Assembly (NCBI GenBank): GCA_944384065.1
Contig: CALWRY010000008.1
Coordinates: forward strand, 1-55,009
Source of the DNA: an uncultured Enterocloster sp.
GTDB taxonomy: Bacteria > Bacillota > Clostridia > Lachnospirales > Lachnospiraceae
DNA length: 55,009 nucleotides
Direction: 5' to 3'
The position numbers and the translations under genes were made by a program. Position 1 is the stretch's first letter. Each line of letters begins with the position of its first letter. Shown here one piece after another: positions 18,133-28,867 of the stretch. The notes beneath the pieces are model-generated. The model saw only the letters and a program-made list of their open reading frames with translations. It was not told the DNA's origin and searched no databases.

Positions 18133-18597
18133 TCAGCGCACAAATCTGGTTATATTCTCCTCATTCAATACAAACTCATAGCTGTTGATGTCCTCCCGCT
18201 CCGTCCAGCCGATTCCCTGCCAGAAGGCATTTCCCACCAGATTCTGCTTAAATGCAATCAGGCTGACCTTGCTCACGCCCTCCCGCTCCAGGGCCTCTAT
18301 GGCCTGCCGCACCATGCGGTAGCCGATGCCGTGCTTGCGGTACTCCCGCGCCACGCACACGTGGTAAAAGAAGCCCGTGCGTCCGTCGTGGCCGCACAAA
18401 ATATTTCCTATAATACGCCCATTCTGAACAGCCACCACGCTGGTGGTGGGGTTGCGCTTAAGAAAGCGCTCCACCCCCTCCCGGGAGTCATCAATGCTGC
18501 GGATTCCAAAGCCCTTTATCTCTGTCCACAGCTTATATACCTGCTCATAATCCTCCAGCTCCATTGTCCGGATGAGAATATCCATCGTGCCAGCCAT
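18133..18597 (-). CDS. GNAT N-acetyltransferase inside the arg operon
   Basis: 154 residues with a complete GNAT fold: start ILIRTMELEDYEQVYKLW, then IGNILCGHDGRTGFFYHVCV and the acetyl-CoA loop REYRKHGIGYRMVRQAIEAL (Q/RxxGxG/A form RKHGIG). It lies between argC and argJ, 28 bases after argC and 20 before argJ. Its place suggests acetylation of glutamate or another arginine intermediate, but close relatives (YpeA/RimI-like) have varied substrates, so the role is open. ATG 18597 follows GGAAGGAATTGGC; the ATG at 18585 is an alternative. Confidence 0.85.
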   Translation of the reverse strand: MAGTMDILIRTMELEDYEQVYKLWTEIKGFGIRSIDDSREGVERFLKRNPTTSVVAVQNGRIIGNILCGHDGRTGFFYHVCVAREYRKHGIGYRMVRQAIEALEREGVSKVSLIAFKQNLVGNAFWQGIGWTEREDINSYEFVLNEENITRFVR

Positions 18598-18625
18598 GCC
18601 AATTCCTTCCTTCTGTCAAAACCTT

Positions 18626-19666
18626 TTACGGGAAAATGGGGACCTGCTTAAGCCCCGCATTCTCCGGCAGGCCGAACATCAGATTCATATTCTGAATGGC
18701 CTGGCCGGCGGCGCCCTTCACCATATTGTCGATGGCGCCCATCATCACCACCCGCTTTGTCCTGGGGTCGAGGACCACATTCACATCCGCAAAATTGCTT
18801 CCCTCCACCCAGCGGGTCTGGGGAACCACTCCCGGCTCCAACACGCGGACAAAATATTCCTCCCCATAGCAGGCTGCATAGGCCGCCCGGATTTCCGCCT
18901 CCGAGGCCTCCTTCGCCAGGGAGGCGTAGGCCGTCACCAGAATGCCCCGGTTCATGGGAACCAGATGAGGGGTAAAGCTGATGGTCACCGGATGCCCCGC
19001 CGCATAGGAAAGCTGCTCCTCAATCTCCGGGGTGTGCCGGTGGGAGGCCACGCCGTAAGCCTTTATGTTCTCATTGACCTCGCAGAACAGGCTGTCCACC
19101 TTGGTTCCCCTGCCCGCCCCGGAGGTGCCGGACTTTGCATCAATAATCAGGGTATCCGTGTCGATAAGCCCGGCCTTCACCAGGGGATACACGGCAAGGA
19201 AGGAACAGGTGGGGAAGCATCCCGGATTGGCCACAAGGCGGGCCTTCTTCACCTGCTCCCGGTTAATCTCCGGCAGTCCATACACCGCCTCCGCGATAAA
19301 CTGGGGCGCCTTGTGCTCCAGCTTGTACCATTTCTCATACACGGACACATCCTTAATCCGGAAATCCGCGCTCAGGTCGATAATCTTCGTCTGCGACAAA
19401 ATCTCCTCGTCCACCAGGGAAGCGCAGAGCCCCTGGGGGGTGGCGGTGAAAATCACGTCCGCCTCCTTCGCCAGCTCCTTCATATTGTCATCCAGGCAGT
19501 CCGCCTCCACCAGACGGAACATGTTCTGGTAAATGGACGCATATTTTTTATCCACATAGCTGCGGGAGCCGTACCACACGACCTCCACATCCTCTCTCTG
19601 GAGCAGAAGCCTTGCAAGCTCTCCGCCCGCATAGCCTGTGGCTCCGATAATTCCTGCTTTTATCAT
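18626..19666 (-). CDS. argC: N-acetyl-gamma-glutamyl-phosphate reductase ArgC
   Basis: NADPH-dependent reduction of N-acetylglutamyl phosphate to the semialdehyde. 346 residues from ATG 19666 (MIKAGIIGATGYAGGELARL), with GGAAAGG upstream; the open frame continues to 19726 but the Rossmann start fits here. KARLVANPGCFPTC contains the active-site cysteine, and SHRHTPEIEEQL the conserved histidines. It is the first gene of the arginine operon and is divergent from argG. Confidence 0.96.
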   Translation of the reverse strand: MIKAGIIGATGYAGGELARLLLQREDVEVVWYGSRSYVDKKYASIYQNMFRLVEADCLDDNMKELAKEADVIFTATPQGLCASLVDEEILSQTKIIDLSADFRIKDVSVYEKWYKLEHKAPQFIAEAVYGLPEINREQVKKARLVANPGCFPTCSFLAVYPLVKAGLIDTDTLIIDAKSGTSGAGRGTKVDSLFCEVNENIKAYGVASHRHTPEIEEQLSYAAGHPVTISFTPHLVPMNRGILVTAYASLAKEASEAEIRAAYAACYGEEYFVRVLEPGVVPQTRWVEGSNFADVNVVLDPRTKRVVMMGAIDNMVKGAAGQAIQNMNLMFGLPENAGLKQVPIFP

Positions 19667-19750
19667 ATACCTTTCCGTAACCGTTCCTTTTGAACCGTTA
19701 CCTCTCCTCCTTCCAAACAGTTTCATGCTGCTGCCGTCTAAAACAGTTCC

Positions 19751-19779
19751 ATTATAAGAGCTTTTTTTCCAAAAGCCAA
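19751..19779 (-). promoter_or_regulatory. argC promoter, proximal
   Basis: TTGGCT (19779-19774), 17 bases, TATAAT (19756-19751) on the minus strand. Confidence 0.6.
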
Positions 19780-19804
19780 GTGTTTTACGGATACTTACGG
19801 CGAT

Positions 19805-19821
19805 GTTTTATAATTATACAC
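19805..19821. promoter_or_regulatory. ARG-box-like operator over the distal argC -10
   Basis: On the minus strand GTGTATAATTATAAAAC matches the ARG-box half-site pattern (TGwATAATwATwCA) at all but one position and overlaps the TATAAT of the distal argC promoter. ArgR binding is inferred; no argR gene is in the window. Confidence 0.45.
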
Positions 19822-19841
19822 TTTGTATGCATAATATGCAA
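19813..19841 (-). promoter_or_regulatory. argC promoter, distal
   Basis: TTGCAT (19841-19836), 17 bases, TATAAT (19818-19813) on the minus strand, back to back with the argG promoter. Confidence 0.7.
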
Positions 19842-19861
19842 GCATATTTTCCATTTTCCTC

Positions 19862-19890
19862 TTGCATTAATTCAAATTATGTTGTATATT
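19862..19890 (+). promoter_or_regulatory. argG promoter
   Basis: TTGCAT, 17 bases, TATATT on the plus strand, 45 bases before the argG ATG, which follows CAGGAGGATATAAAAAT. Confidence 0.7.
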
Positions 19891-19934
19891 TATGAAAGTT
19901 CAATACGCATAACAATTCAGGAGGATATAAAAAT

Positions 19935-21164
<1,230 letters not shown>

Positions 21165-21192
21165 CGCGCCAGCCTTAAAGGCTGCAAAAGCA

Positions 21193-21210
21193 AAGCGCCG
21201 CCAGGCGCTT
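21193..21210. repeat. Small GC hairpin after argG
   Basis: AAGCGCC-GCCA-GGCGCTT, a seven-base-pair stem with a four-base loop, just before the main terminator. Confidence 0.5.
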
Positions 21211-21220
21211 ATAAGCCAAT

Positions 21221-21271
21221 AAAACAGGCGCTGCACCCGACTGCCTGGGCAGGGGTACAGCGCCTGTTTTT
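21221..21271. terminator. Bidirectional terminator between argG and tkt
   Basis: AAAACAGGCGCTG and CAGCGCCTGTTTTT pair over at least 11 bases, with the T run on the plus strand and the A run giving a T run on the minus strand, so it can end both convergent transcripts. Confidence 0.85.
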
Positions 21272-21312
21272 GCGCAGCAGTTTCCGCAGCTTTACAAGCT
21301 GCTGCTCTGCGG

Positions 21313-23298
21313 TTACATAAGTCCTCTCACCGCGTCCGCCACGCGCTCTGCGGTAAATCCAAATTTTTCAAAGAGCTGGCCTGCGGGGGCGCTGGCGCCA
21401 AACCGCTCCATGGCCACAACGGCTCCGTCCAGTCCCACGTACCGCTCCCAGCCAAAGCCGTCCAGGGCTTCCACCGCGACGCGCCGTCTCACGGCCTTCG
21501 GCAGCACCTTCTCCCGGTACGCTTCGCTCTGCTCCTCAAACACATCCATGGAAGGCATGCTGACCACGCGCACATCAACACCCTCCCCTGCCAGGATTTC
21601 TCTGGCTTTCACGGCCAGATGCACCTCGGATCCCGTGGCGATGAGAATCGCGTCCGGAAACTCCTTCACGGAATCCTCCAGAATATAGGCTCCCTTTAAA
21701 GCCTCTCTGCCGGAGGCGGCCAGCTGGGGCAGATTCTGCCGGGACAAAACCAGGGCCGTGGGCGTATGCGTTGACTTAAGGGCGCTCTCCCAGGCTGCCG
21801 CAGTCTCCGCAGCGTCCGCCGGGCGGAACACATGGAAATTGGGCATGGACCGGAACATGGCCAGCTGCTCTATGGGCTCATGGGTGGGCCCGTCCTCACC
21901 CACGCCGATGCTGTCATGGGTAAACACAAAGGTGAGGGGCACGCCCATCAGGGCCGCCAGTCGGGCCATGGGCTTTGTATAATCGCTGAACACAAAGAAG
22001 GTAGCCGCAAAGGCCCGCAGTCCTCCGTGAAGCATGAGTCCGTTGGAGATAGCCGTCATGGCCAGCTCCCGCACGCCAAAGTGCAGGTTGCGTCCCCCAT
22101 AATTATCCCTGGAAAAATCTCCCGCGCCCTCCATATATGTCTTATTGGAAGGTGCAAGATCTGCGGAGCCTCCAATAAAATTGGGAAGATGATCCTTGAT
22201 AAACTGAATCTGCCGGCCGGAGGAGCTCCTGGTTGCCTCCGCCTTATCCACAGCCGGCCAGAAGCCCTCCTGGTCTGCCAGCTCTCCCGCTGCCTTCGGA
22301 TCAAAATACTTATCCCAGAGGGCCCGAAGCTCCGGATACTTCTCACTGTACTCCTCGAACACAGCCTCCCACTGAGCCTGAGCGGCGGAACCTTTCTTAG
22401 CCAATTCCTGATAATGCCGGTACACCTCATCCGGAACCGCAAAGGCCTCCGCCAACGGCCAATTTAAGGTTTCCCGCAGAGCCGCCACATTGTCCGCTCC
22501 CAGAGGCTCCCCGTGAGCGCTGGCCTTCCCCTGCTTTGCCGGGCATCCATATCCGATTTCGGTCTTTATGGTGATAAAGGAGGGCCGGCTGCGATCCGCC
22601 CTGGCCTCCTCGATAGCCCGTCCGATGGCCTCCAAGTCATTTCCGTCCTCCACGGTCAATACCTGGAATCCAAACGCCTCCATCCGCATCTGGACGTTTT
22701 CCGTAAAGGCAATATCCGTACTTCCCTCGATGGAGATACGGTTGGAATCATACAGCACAATCAGCTTTCCCAGGCCCAGCGTGCCCGCCAGGGAGAACGC
22801 CTCGGAGGAGATGCCCTCCATCATGCATCCGTCCCCGCCCAGGACATAGGTATAGTGATCCACCACCGGATAGCCCTCCCGGTTAAATACCGCCGCAAGA
22901 TGGGCCTCTGCCATGGCCATGCCAACTGCCATGCCCATACCGGCGCCCAGAGGGCCTGTGGTGGCCTCCACCCCCAGGGTATGCCCGTATTCCGGATGGC
23001 CCGGAGTCAGGGAATCCATCTGGCGGAAATTCATGAGATCCTCCTTGGTCAGGCCATAGCCAAAGAGGTGGAGCAGGGAATATAACAGCATGGATCCGTG
23101 GCCTCCGGAAAGTACAAAGCGGTCCCGATCCTTCCATCCCGGATCGGAGGGATTGTGCTTCATATGCCCGGACCAGAGCTCATAGGCCATGGGAGCCGCA
23201 CCCAGAGGAAGTCCGGGATGCCCGGAATTTGCCTTCTGCACAGCGTCAGCGGAAAGTACACGGATGGCGTTGACTGACAGCGTATCAATGTGATTCAT
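21313..23298 (-). CDS. tkt: Transketolase
   Basis: Thiamine-diphosphate enzyme moving two-carbon units in the pentose phosphate pathway. 661 residues in one chain, the full bacterial length. The ThDP motif GDGCMMEGISSEAFSLAG (about residues 156-173), NSGHPGLPLGAAPMAYEL at the start and FVFTHDSIGVGEDGPTHEP in the pyrimidine domain are diagnostic. AAAGGAG precedes the ATG. The ATG overlaps the stop of the upstream Crp/Fnr gene by four bases, so the two are translationally coupled. Confidence 0.97.
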   Translation of the reverse strand: MNHIDTLSVNAIRVLSADAVQKANSGHPGLPLGAAPMAYELWSGHMKHNPSDPGWKDRDRFVLSGGHGSMLLYSLLHLFGYGLTKEDLMNFRQMDSLTPGHPEYGHTLGVEATTGPLGAGMGMAVGMAMAEAHLAAVFNREGYPVVDHYTYVLGGDGCMMEGISSEAFSLAGTLGLGKLIVLYDSNRISIEGSTDIAFTENVQMRMEAFGFQVLTVEDGNDLEAIGRAIEEARADRSRPSFITIKTEIGYGCPAKQGKASAHGEPLGADNVAALRETLNWPLAEAFAVPDEVYRHYQELAKKGSAAQAQWEAVFEEYSEKYPELRALWDKYFDPKAAGELADQEGFWPAVDKAEATRSSSGRQIQFIKDHLPNFIGGSADLAPSNKTYMEGAGDFSRDNYGGRNLHFGVRELAMTAISNGLMLHGGLRAFAATFFVFSDYTKPMARLAALMGVPLTFVFTHDSIGVGEDGPTHEPIEQLAMFRSMPNFHVFRPADAAETAAAWESALKSTHTPTALVLSRQNLPQLAASGREALKGAYILEDSVKEFPDAILIATGSEVHLAVKAREILAGEGVDVRVVSMPSMDVFEEQSEAYREKVLPKAVRRRVAVEALDGFGWERYVGLDGAVVAMERFGASAPAGQLFEKFGFTAERVADAVRGLM

Positions 23299-23969
23299 GA
23301 ATTTCTCCTTTCGTATAAGACAAAGTGATTTCTTTGAAAATCCAGGATCCCCTCCGCCCTCATCTTGCTCAGCTCATTGGACATAGCGCTGCGATCCACG
23401 CAGAGGTATTCCGCCAGCTCCTGGCGGCTGTGGGGAATGTCAAAGCTCCGGCATCCCTGGGCCATGGCCTCCCCGGACAGATAGGAGAGAAGCTTTTCCC
23501 TGGTGGTCCTCCGGCAGACATGCTCCAGCTTATTTTCCAGCTTTACATTATTCTCCGACACCATGCGGAGCATATTGTGTATCATACGGGTGTGAAAGCC
23601 GCAGGCCAGGGAACAAAAGGTGATCATCCGCTGATAATCCAGAAACAATACCTGGGAGCTCCCCTCCGACACCAGGCTCACCGGCAGTACCGGGGTTCTG
23701 GCACAGGAATAAGCCTCCCCGAACAGCTCCCCCTCCCGGAGGTGGTATATCTCCTCTTTCTCTCCCCAGAAGTTCTCGTGGAGCACCACCGCCCTTCCCC
23801 GGAGAAGGATCATCACCTGGTTTACCGATTCCCCCATACGAAATATATACTCCCCCTCCTCATAGCGGGTATCCTCCGCCGCCGTACACTTGAGAAGCGT
23901 GTAGAGCTCATCGTCATTAATCCCGTAAAACAGGGGAGATTTTTTTGCCAAATGGAGATATTCGTCCAT
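23295..23969 (-). CDS. Crp/Fnr-family transcription regulator
   Basis: 224 residues. The N-terminal cyclic-nucleotide-binding fold (EEGEYIFRMGESVNQVMILL, REGELFGEAYSC) is followed by a long dimer helix and a C-terminal winged helix (SRQELAEYLCVDRSAMSNEL). No N-terminal cysteine cluster as in FNR is present; single cysteines occur. The effector is unknown. AAAAAGGAGG precedes the ATG. It is co-transcribed with transketolase, and its promoter carries palindromes typical of this family, so autoregulation and control of tkt are likely. Confidence 0.9.
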   Translation of the reverse strand: MDEYLHLAKKSPLFYGINDDELYTLLKCTAAEDTRYEEGEYIFRMGESVNQVMILLRGRAVVLHENFWGEKEEIYHLREGELFGEAYSCARTPVLPVSLVSEGSSQVLFLDYQRMITFCSLACGFHTRMIHNMLRMVSENNVKLENKLEHVCRRTTREKLLSYLSGEAMAQGCRSFDIPHSRQELAEYLCVDRSAMSNELSKMRAEGILDFQRNHFVLYERRNS

Positions 23970-23983
23970 TTCAGCCTCCTTTT

Positions 23984-24013
23984 TGTTGTATTTACAACAC
24001 GTATGTCGTAAAT
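23984..24013. promoter_or_regulatory. Overlapping palindromic operators at the Crp/Fnr-tkt promoter
   Basis: TGTTGT-ATTT-ACAACA (23984-23999) is a perfect 6-4-6 inverted repeat. It overlaps a second repeat, ATTTACAACA-CGTA-TGTCGTAAAT (23990-24013), with one mismatch in ten pairs. Both share the half-site TGTYGTAAAT. They lie directly after the -10 box, from about +1 to the ribosome site, a repressor position. Confidence 0.7.
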
Positions 24014-24042
24014 ATTATATATCACCCCTGTATTTCCGTCAA
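24014..24042 (-). promoter_or_regulatory. Promoter of the Crp/Fnr-tkt operon
   Basis: TTGACG (24042-24037), 17 bases, TATAAT (24019-24014) on the minus strand. Confidence 0.8.
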
Positions 24043-24080
24043 CTAAAAATCAATAACCCGCCCTGTGACAGGCAAAAACC

Positions 24081-25457
24081 TCAGGAAAGCCTCTCCCTGT
24101 AAACCGCGATTACCTTCTTCATGGCCTCCGGCCCGGGCGCCCCCAGGGTCTGCCTTCTGTCCACGCAGGTCTTCATGCTGATGGCCTGGTATACATCCTC
24201 CTCAAATACGGGGCTGATCCTCTTATACTCCCCAAGGGGAAGATCGTCCAGGGAAATTCCCTTTTCAATGCACAGCAGCACCAGCTGGCCCACGATCCCA
24301 TGGGCATCCCGGAAGGGAACTCCCTTATTCACCAGATAGTCCGCCGCATCCGTGGCGTTGGTAAAGCCTCTCTTGGCGCTTTCCTCCATCACGTCCTTTC
24401 GGAAGGACATGGAGGAGAGCATCCCTGCAAACAGGGCCAGGCATCCCTTCACCGTATCCACCGCGTCAAAGGTAAGCTCCTTGTCCTCCTGCATATCCTT
24501 ATTGTAAGCCAGGGGAAGGCCCTTCATGGTAGTGAGAAGGGACACCAGGGCCCCGTACACCCGCCCGCATTTTCCGCGGATGAGCTCCGCAATATCCGGA
24601 TTCTTCTTCTGGGGCATAATGCTGCTTCCCGTGCTGTAGGAGTCGTCCAGCTCCACAAACCGGTACTCATTGGTGTTCCATATGATAATTTCCTCGCAGA
24701 ACCGGCTTAAATGCATGGAAATCGTGGACAGCGCAGCCAAAAGCTCGATCAGATAGTCCCGATCTGCCACGGAATCCATGGAATTGAGGGTGGGGCCGTC
24801 AAAATCAAGAAGCTCCGCCGTGTATTCCCGATCCAGAGGATAGGTTGTCCCTGCCAGGGCCCCGGAGCCCAGGGGACAGTAGTTCATCCTGCGGCGGATG
24901 TCCTTAAGCCTCCCCCGATCCCTGAAAAACATCTCAAAATATGCCCCCATATGGTGAGCCAGGGTAATGGGCTGCGCCTTCTGCAGATGGGTAAAGCCCG
25001 GCATATAGGTCTCCGTATTCTTCTCCATAATGTCTAAAAGTTCCTGAAGAAGCCCCTTCACCAGTCCGTCCAGCTCATCGATCTCGTCCCGGATGTAGAG
25101 CTTCATATCCAGTGCCACCTGATCGTTGCGGCTGCGGCCGGTATGAAGGCGCTTGCCCGCCTCACCGATACGCTCCGTCAGCGTCCCCTCCACAAAAGAG
25201 TGGATATCCTCATATCCGGAATCGGATGATATCGTCAGTTTGCCGCTGTCCAGGTCATCCCGTATTCCTTCCAATCCACGGATAATATCATCTCTGTCCT
25301 TCTCAGACAGTATGCCCTGCTTTGCCAGCATTTTTACATGGGCAATACTCCCCCGTATGTCCTGACGGTAAAATTTCCGGTCAAAGGACAGGGATTCATT
25401 GAAATTTTGTACCAGCTGGTTCGTCTCCTTCGTAAAACGTCCGCCCCAAAGCTTCAT
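24081..25457 (-). CDS. argH: Argininosuccinate lyase ArgH
   Basis: Last step of arginine synthesis, splitting argininosuccinate to arginine and fumarate. 458 residues. [17 protein letters not shown] is the family start, [16 protein letters not shown] holds catalytic residues, and [17 protein letters not shown] is the fumarase/aspartase superfamily loop with the catalytic serine. AGGAGG lies nine bases before the ATG. Its start overlaps the yfhO stop (ATGA), so it is translated as the third gene of gtrA-yfhO-argH rather than with argG. Confidence 0.97.
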   Translation of the reverse strand: MKLWGGRFTKETNQLVQNFNESLSFDRKFYRQDIRGSIAHVKMLAKQGILSEKDRDDIIRGLEGIRDDLDSGKLTISSDSGYEDIHSFVEGTLTERIGEAGKRLHTGRSRNDQVALDMKLYIRDEIDELDGLVKGLLQELLDIMEKNTETYMPGFTHLQKAQPITLAHHMGAYFEMFFRDRGRLKDIRRRMNYCPLGSGALAGTTYPLDREYTAELLDFDGPTLNSMDSVADRDYLIELLAALSTISMHLSRFCEEIIIWNTNEYRFVELDDSYSTGSSIMPQKKNPDIAELIRGKCGRVYGALVSLLTTMKGLPLAYNKDMQEDKELTFDAVDTVKGCLALFAGMLSSMSFRKDVMEESAKRGFTNATDAADYLVNKGVPFRDAHGIVGQLVLLCIEKGISLDDLPLGEYKRISPVFEEDVYQAISMKTCVDRRQTLGAPGPEAMKKVIAVYRERLS

Positions 25458-28237
25458 CTTTCTTCGCCTCCTGAATCATTATCCATTTTTGTATATTTAT
25501 GCCGCAGGAGCAGTCCTCCCACGGTCAAAGCCGCCAGGATCCCAAGGGAAGCCGCCGTTATGATCGCTCCCTCCTTAAGCCCCCGGGGCATATAAGAAAA
25601 TTGAATCTCGTGCGCACCCGCCTCCAGGTCAATCCCCAGGAAGGTGTCAAACACAGGTCTTGTCCGGGCGGGAGATCCGTCCACAAGAACGGTCCACCCC
25701 TCATCATAGGGTATTGTGGTGAACAAGGTTCCCCGCTCCTCTGCCGTCACATTTCCCAAAAGACGGGTATCCGCAAAGGAGGCGATCTCCATGGGCTGCC
25801 GGCTCATCTCCTGATGCACCTCAATCAGGCCCTGGGGATTAAAGCGCCAGACCTCTGCCTGGAGGGTGGGACTTCCCTCATTTTCCGCCTCCATGCGGAC
25901 CTCCTGGCCTTTCAGGATATATCCCAGCTCCAGGAAATACCCCCGCTCCACATTGTCAAAGCCCAGGCTCTTCTCCCCGATCACGGCGGAGACACTCTCC
26001 ACCCGCTTGTTGGTCACATACACGTAGTACTCACCGGTTTCTTCCGCCGTAAAGGTCAGATTCCGCCCGTCAGTTATGCTCTCATTGGCTATGAGCACCT
26101 GCTCCGTCCCAAGAAGAGTACAGAGATCATTTTGCACAGAGGCCGGATTTTCTGAATCCAGGATCCAGTTCTCCTCCAGATCCCCGGGAAGCATAAAGCC
26201 AAGAGGCAGGGTATACAAATTTCTATAAAGCCACAGATCTCCGGAGCGCCCGGCCTGCTCCATAAGATCGCTCACCGGCTGCTGATCCGGATACAGGCGG
26301 TATTTCACGGAAAACAGGCTGTCCGCCAAGGGTGTGCTCCCTGTGATGCTGTATGCATTGGTGGAGCTTTCACATCCCAGATACCGGTAAAACTCTGACA
26401 GGGAGGCATTGGCCGTGGAGGAAAACAGGGAGGCGGAGGGAAAATGGATCCAGGCTCCGTCGTTTTTGGTGCGCTGATCCTCCTTCTCCACCCGGTAAAA
26501 CTCCTCGTCCTCAATTCCTTCCACCAGCGCGCGCGCGTCCTCATTGTCGCTCACATAGGCGGTCCGGCTGGTGGTGGGCACGCTGGTCACCGCCATATTC
26601 ACTGCCGCCTCGATGGAAACCACGGCCAGGGCGCCCAGCAGGACTGCGTCCAGGCTCCATTTCCCCTTTTTATAGAGGTAGAGGAGGCCCGTATACAGGG
26701 CCAGCAAAAGCAGAGCCGCATAGAACACGGAAAAATGGTACTGCTCCGGGTTGTCCACCAGCTTCTCCGCAAGGATCACAAATCCCCCCGCCGCCCAGAA
26801 GGCCAGCATCACATGCTTTAGCGGAACGCTGTCCAGAGATGCATAGGCCTTGTAGCACAGGGTCAGCATCAGGGCGATGTAGATGAAGGACTGGCGGCAG
26901 GGCAGGCTGTTGGGATAGTGGAAGCCATGCCAGATAAAATTCAGCATATTGGTGGAAAAGCTGGCGTAAAACATGAGGAGAAGCCCGCAGTACACTGCCT
27001 TTTCCCTTGCGCGGATTTTCCTGCTTCCTATATATAATAGGAAGAACATGAGAACCGCCACCCCGCAGTATATATTGGGCCAGTGATCCAGGCCGATCTC
27101 TGTCCCCACATTTCCTATATGGCGGGCAATCATGTCAAAGATGGAAAAATAGGAGGACAGCGTCTCCGGAAAATGGAACTCCCCGGAAGCCGTGGCCTGG
27201 AGGGCAAACACCGCTGGCAGGAAAACCGCCGCAGCCATGCCTCCGGCTAACAGCGAGTAGAGGGCAAAACGCCATGCCACGCCAAACCAGTTTCTCAGGC
27301 CCCGAGGAGGCGTGATGATCACCCGGGCAGCCACATATATCACCATAAACATGCACGTCATGATGGAGATGTAGTAGTTGGACAGAATGGAAAGCCCCAG
27401 AGCAACGCAGTAAACGCCGCCCCGCCTCTCCTCCACCAGGCGCTCCAGCCCCCAGAGCACTACAGGGAACAAAACAATGCAGTCCAGCCACATAATATTC
27501 CAGCTGTAGGCAGCCATATAGCCGCTGAGGGCATAAAAAATGCCGAACAGGCCAGATCCAAAATCCGTCCTCCTGCAGTGCTTCCTCAGATACCAGGTAA
27601 AACTCACTCCAGCCAGGGCGGTCTTTAACACAATAAGCCCGGTCATAAATTCGATCACCAGGCCCTGGGGGCACAAAAACAGCAGCCAATTCACCGGGCT
27701 TGCCAGGTAATAGGCATAGAGAGCGGAAAAATTCACGCCCAGGCCAATGTCCCAGGTGTAGAGAAGGCTTCCGCCATGGGTCAGTTTATTTTGAAACTCC
27801 GAAAAAAAGGGGGCGTACTGGTGGTACATGTCCGTGCGGAGAAAGCACTCCTCCCCCAGAGGAAAAATTCCCCTCTGAGCAAAGATAATCAGCATCACCG
27901 CTATGGGCACAAAAAACGCGGCCAACATGCCGTCCGACGGCTTTAAGATGCGAAGGCCTCCTGTTTCCCAAACCCAGAGGGGCCCTCTCCCGTCCGCCTC
28001 CTCCGGCTCCCCCTCTTCCTCCGGGGACGCCTCCTCTCTGCCCAGACCTCCTATGGCCTTGTCCGATCCTTCTCTGCCGTCTCCCTCCTGAATGACTTTT
28101 TCCCCGCTGCCTTCCTCTCTATGTGCCTTCAAGTCTTCTTCCTCCGTCAAAGCCTGACTGTCCTCAAAGGGCGGCTGGACAATCCTTAGGATCTCGTCCA
28201 GCTCCCTCTCAACCTGTTCAATCTCTCTGCGTTCCAT
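25454..28237 (-). CDS. YfhO-family polytopic membrane protein
   Basis: 927 residues from ATG 28237; the preceding TTG is also in frame. An acidic cytoplasmic N-terminus of about 95 residues is followed by about a dozen membrane helices (for example [33 protein letters not shown]). A large extracytoplasmic C-terminal part includes [15 protein letters not shown], then a final helix. YfhO proteins of Firmicutes take part in glycosylating lipoteichoic acid or other cell-surface polymers using polyprenyl-phosphate sugars. [20 protein letters not shown] near the first loop is typical of the family. The upstream GtrA-type gene, which may flip the lipid-linked sugar, supports that role. argH overlaps its end. 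Confidence 0.87.
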   Translation of the reverse strand: MERREIEQVERELDEILRIVQPPFEDSQALTEEEDLKAHREEGSGEKVIQEGDGREGSDKAIGGLGREEASPEEEGEPEEADGRGPLWVWETGGLRILKPSDGMLAAFFVPIAVMLIIFAQRGIFPLGEECFLRTDMYHQYAPFFSEFQNKLTHGGSLLYTWDIGLGVNFSALYAYYLASPVNWLLFLCPQGLVIEFMTGLIVLKTALAGVSFTWYLRKHCRRTDFGSGLFGIFYALSGYMAAYSWNIMWLDCIVLFPVVLWGLERLVEERRGGVYCVALGLSILSNYYISIMTCMFMVIYVAARVIITPPRGLRNWFGVAWRFALYSLLAGGMAAAVFLPAVFALQATASGEFHFPETLSSYFSIFDMIARHIGNVGTEIGLDHWPNIYCGVAVLMFFLLYIGSRKIRAREKAVYCGLLLMFYASFSTNMLNFIWHGFHYPNSLPCRQSFIYIALMLTLCYKAYASLDSVPLKHVMLAFWAAGGFVILAEKLVDNPEQYHFSVFYAALLLLALYTGLLYLYKKGKWSLDAVLLGALAVVSIEAAVNMAVTSVPTTSRTAYVSDNEDARALVEGIEDEEFYRVEKEDQRTKNDGAWIHFPSASLFSSTANASLSEFYRYLGCESSTNAYSITGSTPLADSLFSVKYRLYPDQQPVSDLMEQAGRSGDLWLYRNLYTLPLGFMLPGDLEENWILDSENPASVQNDLCTLLGTEQVLIANESITDGRNLTFTAEETGEYYVYVTNKRVESVSAVIGEKSLGFDNVERGYFLELGYILKGQEVRMEAENEGSPTLQAEVWRFNPQGLIEVHQEMSRQPMEIASFADTRLLGNVTAEERGTLFTTIPYDEGWTVLVDGSPARTRPVFDTFLGIDLEAGAHEIQFSYMPRGLKEGAIITAASLGILAALTVGGLLLRHKYTKMDNDSGGEER

Positions 28238-28667
28238 CAACGGCCGTCCTCTTTTTAAATATCCACATTTTACTGAATATATAATTCAAAATCATATTGG
28301 CAAGGGAGGACATAAGCTTGCAGAACAGCTCAAAAATAAATCCCCTGTCTCCTCCCAGCCAAACCATCCCCACCATCAACAGCCAGGTGACCGCCCCGGA
28401 GAAAACGCGGGCCGCCACAAAGCTCCCCGCCTCCTTTGCTATGTGGACAGGCCGCACATCATAATTGCGGAACACAATCCACTTGTTCACCACATAGGCG
28501 AACAGCACCGCCGCAAGCCACGAAAAGGCCTGGGAAGCGCCTACCCCAAATCCCATCCTGCGGAAAAATCCATAGGACACAAAATCCACAGCTGTGGTCA
28601 AAAAACCGCAGATAACATAGCTGATTGTCTCATAATTCACACACTTGTCCCACAGCCTGCGAAGCAT
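28218..28667 (-). CDS. GtrA-family membrane protein
   Basis: 149 residues with four membrane helices: ISYVICGFLTTAVDFVSYG, AFSWLAAVLFAYVVNKWIVF, VTWLLMVGMVWLG and LMSSLANMILNYIFSKMWIF. The end helix pattern with NYIFSKMWIFKK is characteristic of GtrA, thought to move polyprenyl-phosphate-linked sugars across the membrane. AGGAGGACGCT precedes the ATG. It overlaps the following yfhO by 20 bases. It is the first gene after the structured RNA at 28707-28862. Confidence 0.9.
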   Translation of the reverse strand: MLRRLWDKCVNYETISYVICGFLTTAVDFVSYGFFRRMGFGVGASQAFSWLAAVLFAYVVNKWIVFRNYDVRPVHIAKEAGSFVAARVFSGAVTWLLMVGMVWLGGDRGFIFELFCKLMSSLANMILNYIFSKMWIFKKRTAVDGTQRD

Positions 28668-28706
28668 AGCGTCCTCCTGACTGCCGGCGTTCCGGCGCTT
28701 TTCTCT

Positions 28707-28862
28707 GTAACTATTCAGGACGGCGCCTCTTCTTGCCCGGCCACCGGCCGGACAAGAAGCATCGGATGTCCAGCCGATGTGAAAACAGGGGCAAAAGCAT
28801 GCTTATAAGCAAGCTTAACTCCTGTTTTTGCCCCTGTTTTCCCGCCGTCCTGAACAGCTACC
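28707..28862 (-). ncRNA. Compact four-helix structured RNA or leader, class not recognised
   Basis: Read on the minus strand: P1, 19 bp (28861-28843 with 28725-28707) including two G-U pairs; P2, 16 bp perfect (28841-28826 with 28796-28781), carrying a bulge and a small apical hairpin; P3, 6 bp CATCGG/CCGATG (28779-28774 with 28765-28760); P4, 14 bp (28759-28746 with 28742-28729) with one G-U and loop GGT. Only five junction bases are unpaired. Each imperfect pair is G-U on the minus strand but A-C on the plus strand. A promoter points at its first base. It is either the leader of gtrA-yfhO-argH or a separate small RNA. Confidence 0.7.
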
Positions 28863-28867
28863 TTTTT

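Noticed and set aside
28707-28862. Simple intrinsic terminator for apbE
   Set aside because: A terminator needs one hairpin and a T run. This has four helices, no T run after P1, and a promoter aimed at its first base. One arm could still aid termination.
28707-28862. Insertion sequence or MITE
   Set aside because: No flanking direct repeat was seen and imperfect pairs are G-U in one strand only, which favours RNA; not fully excluded.
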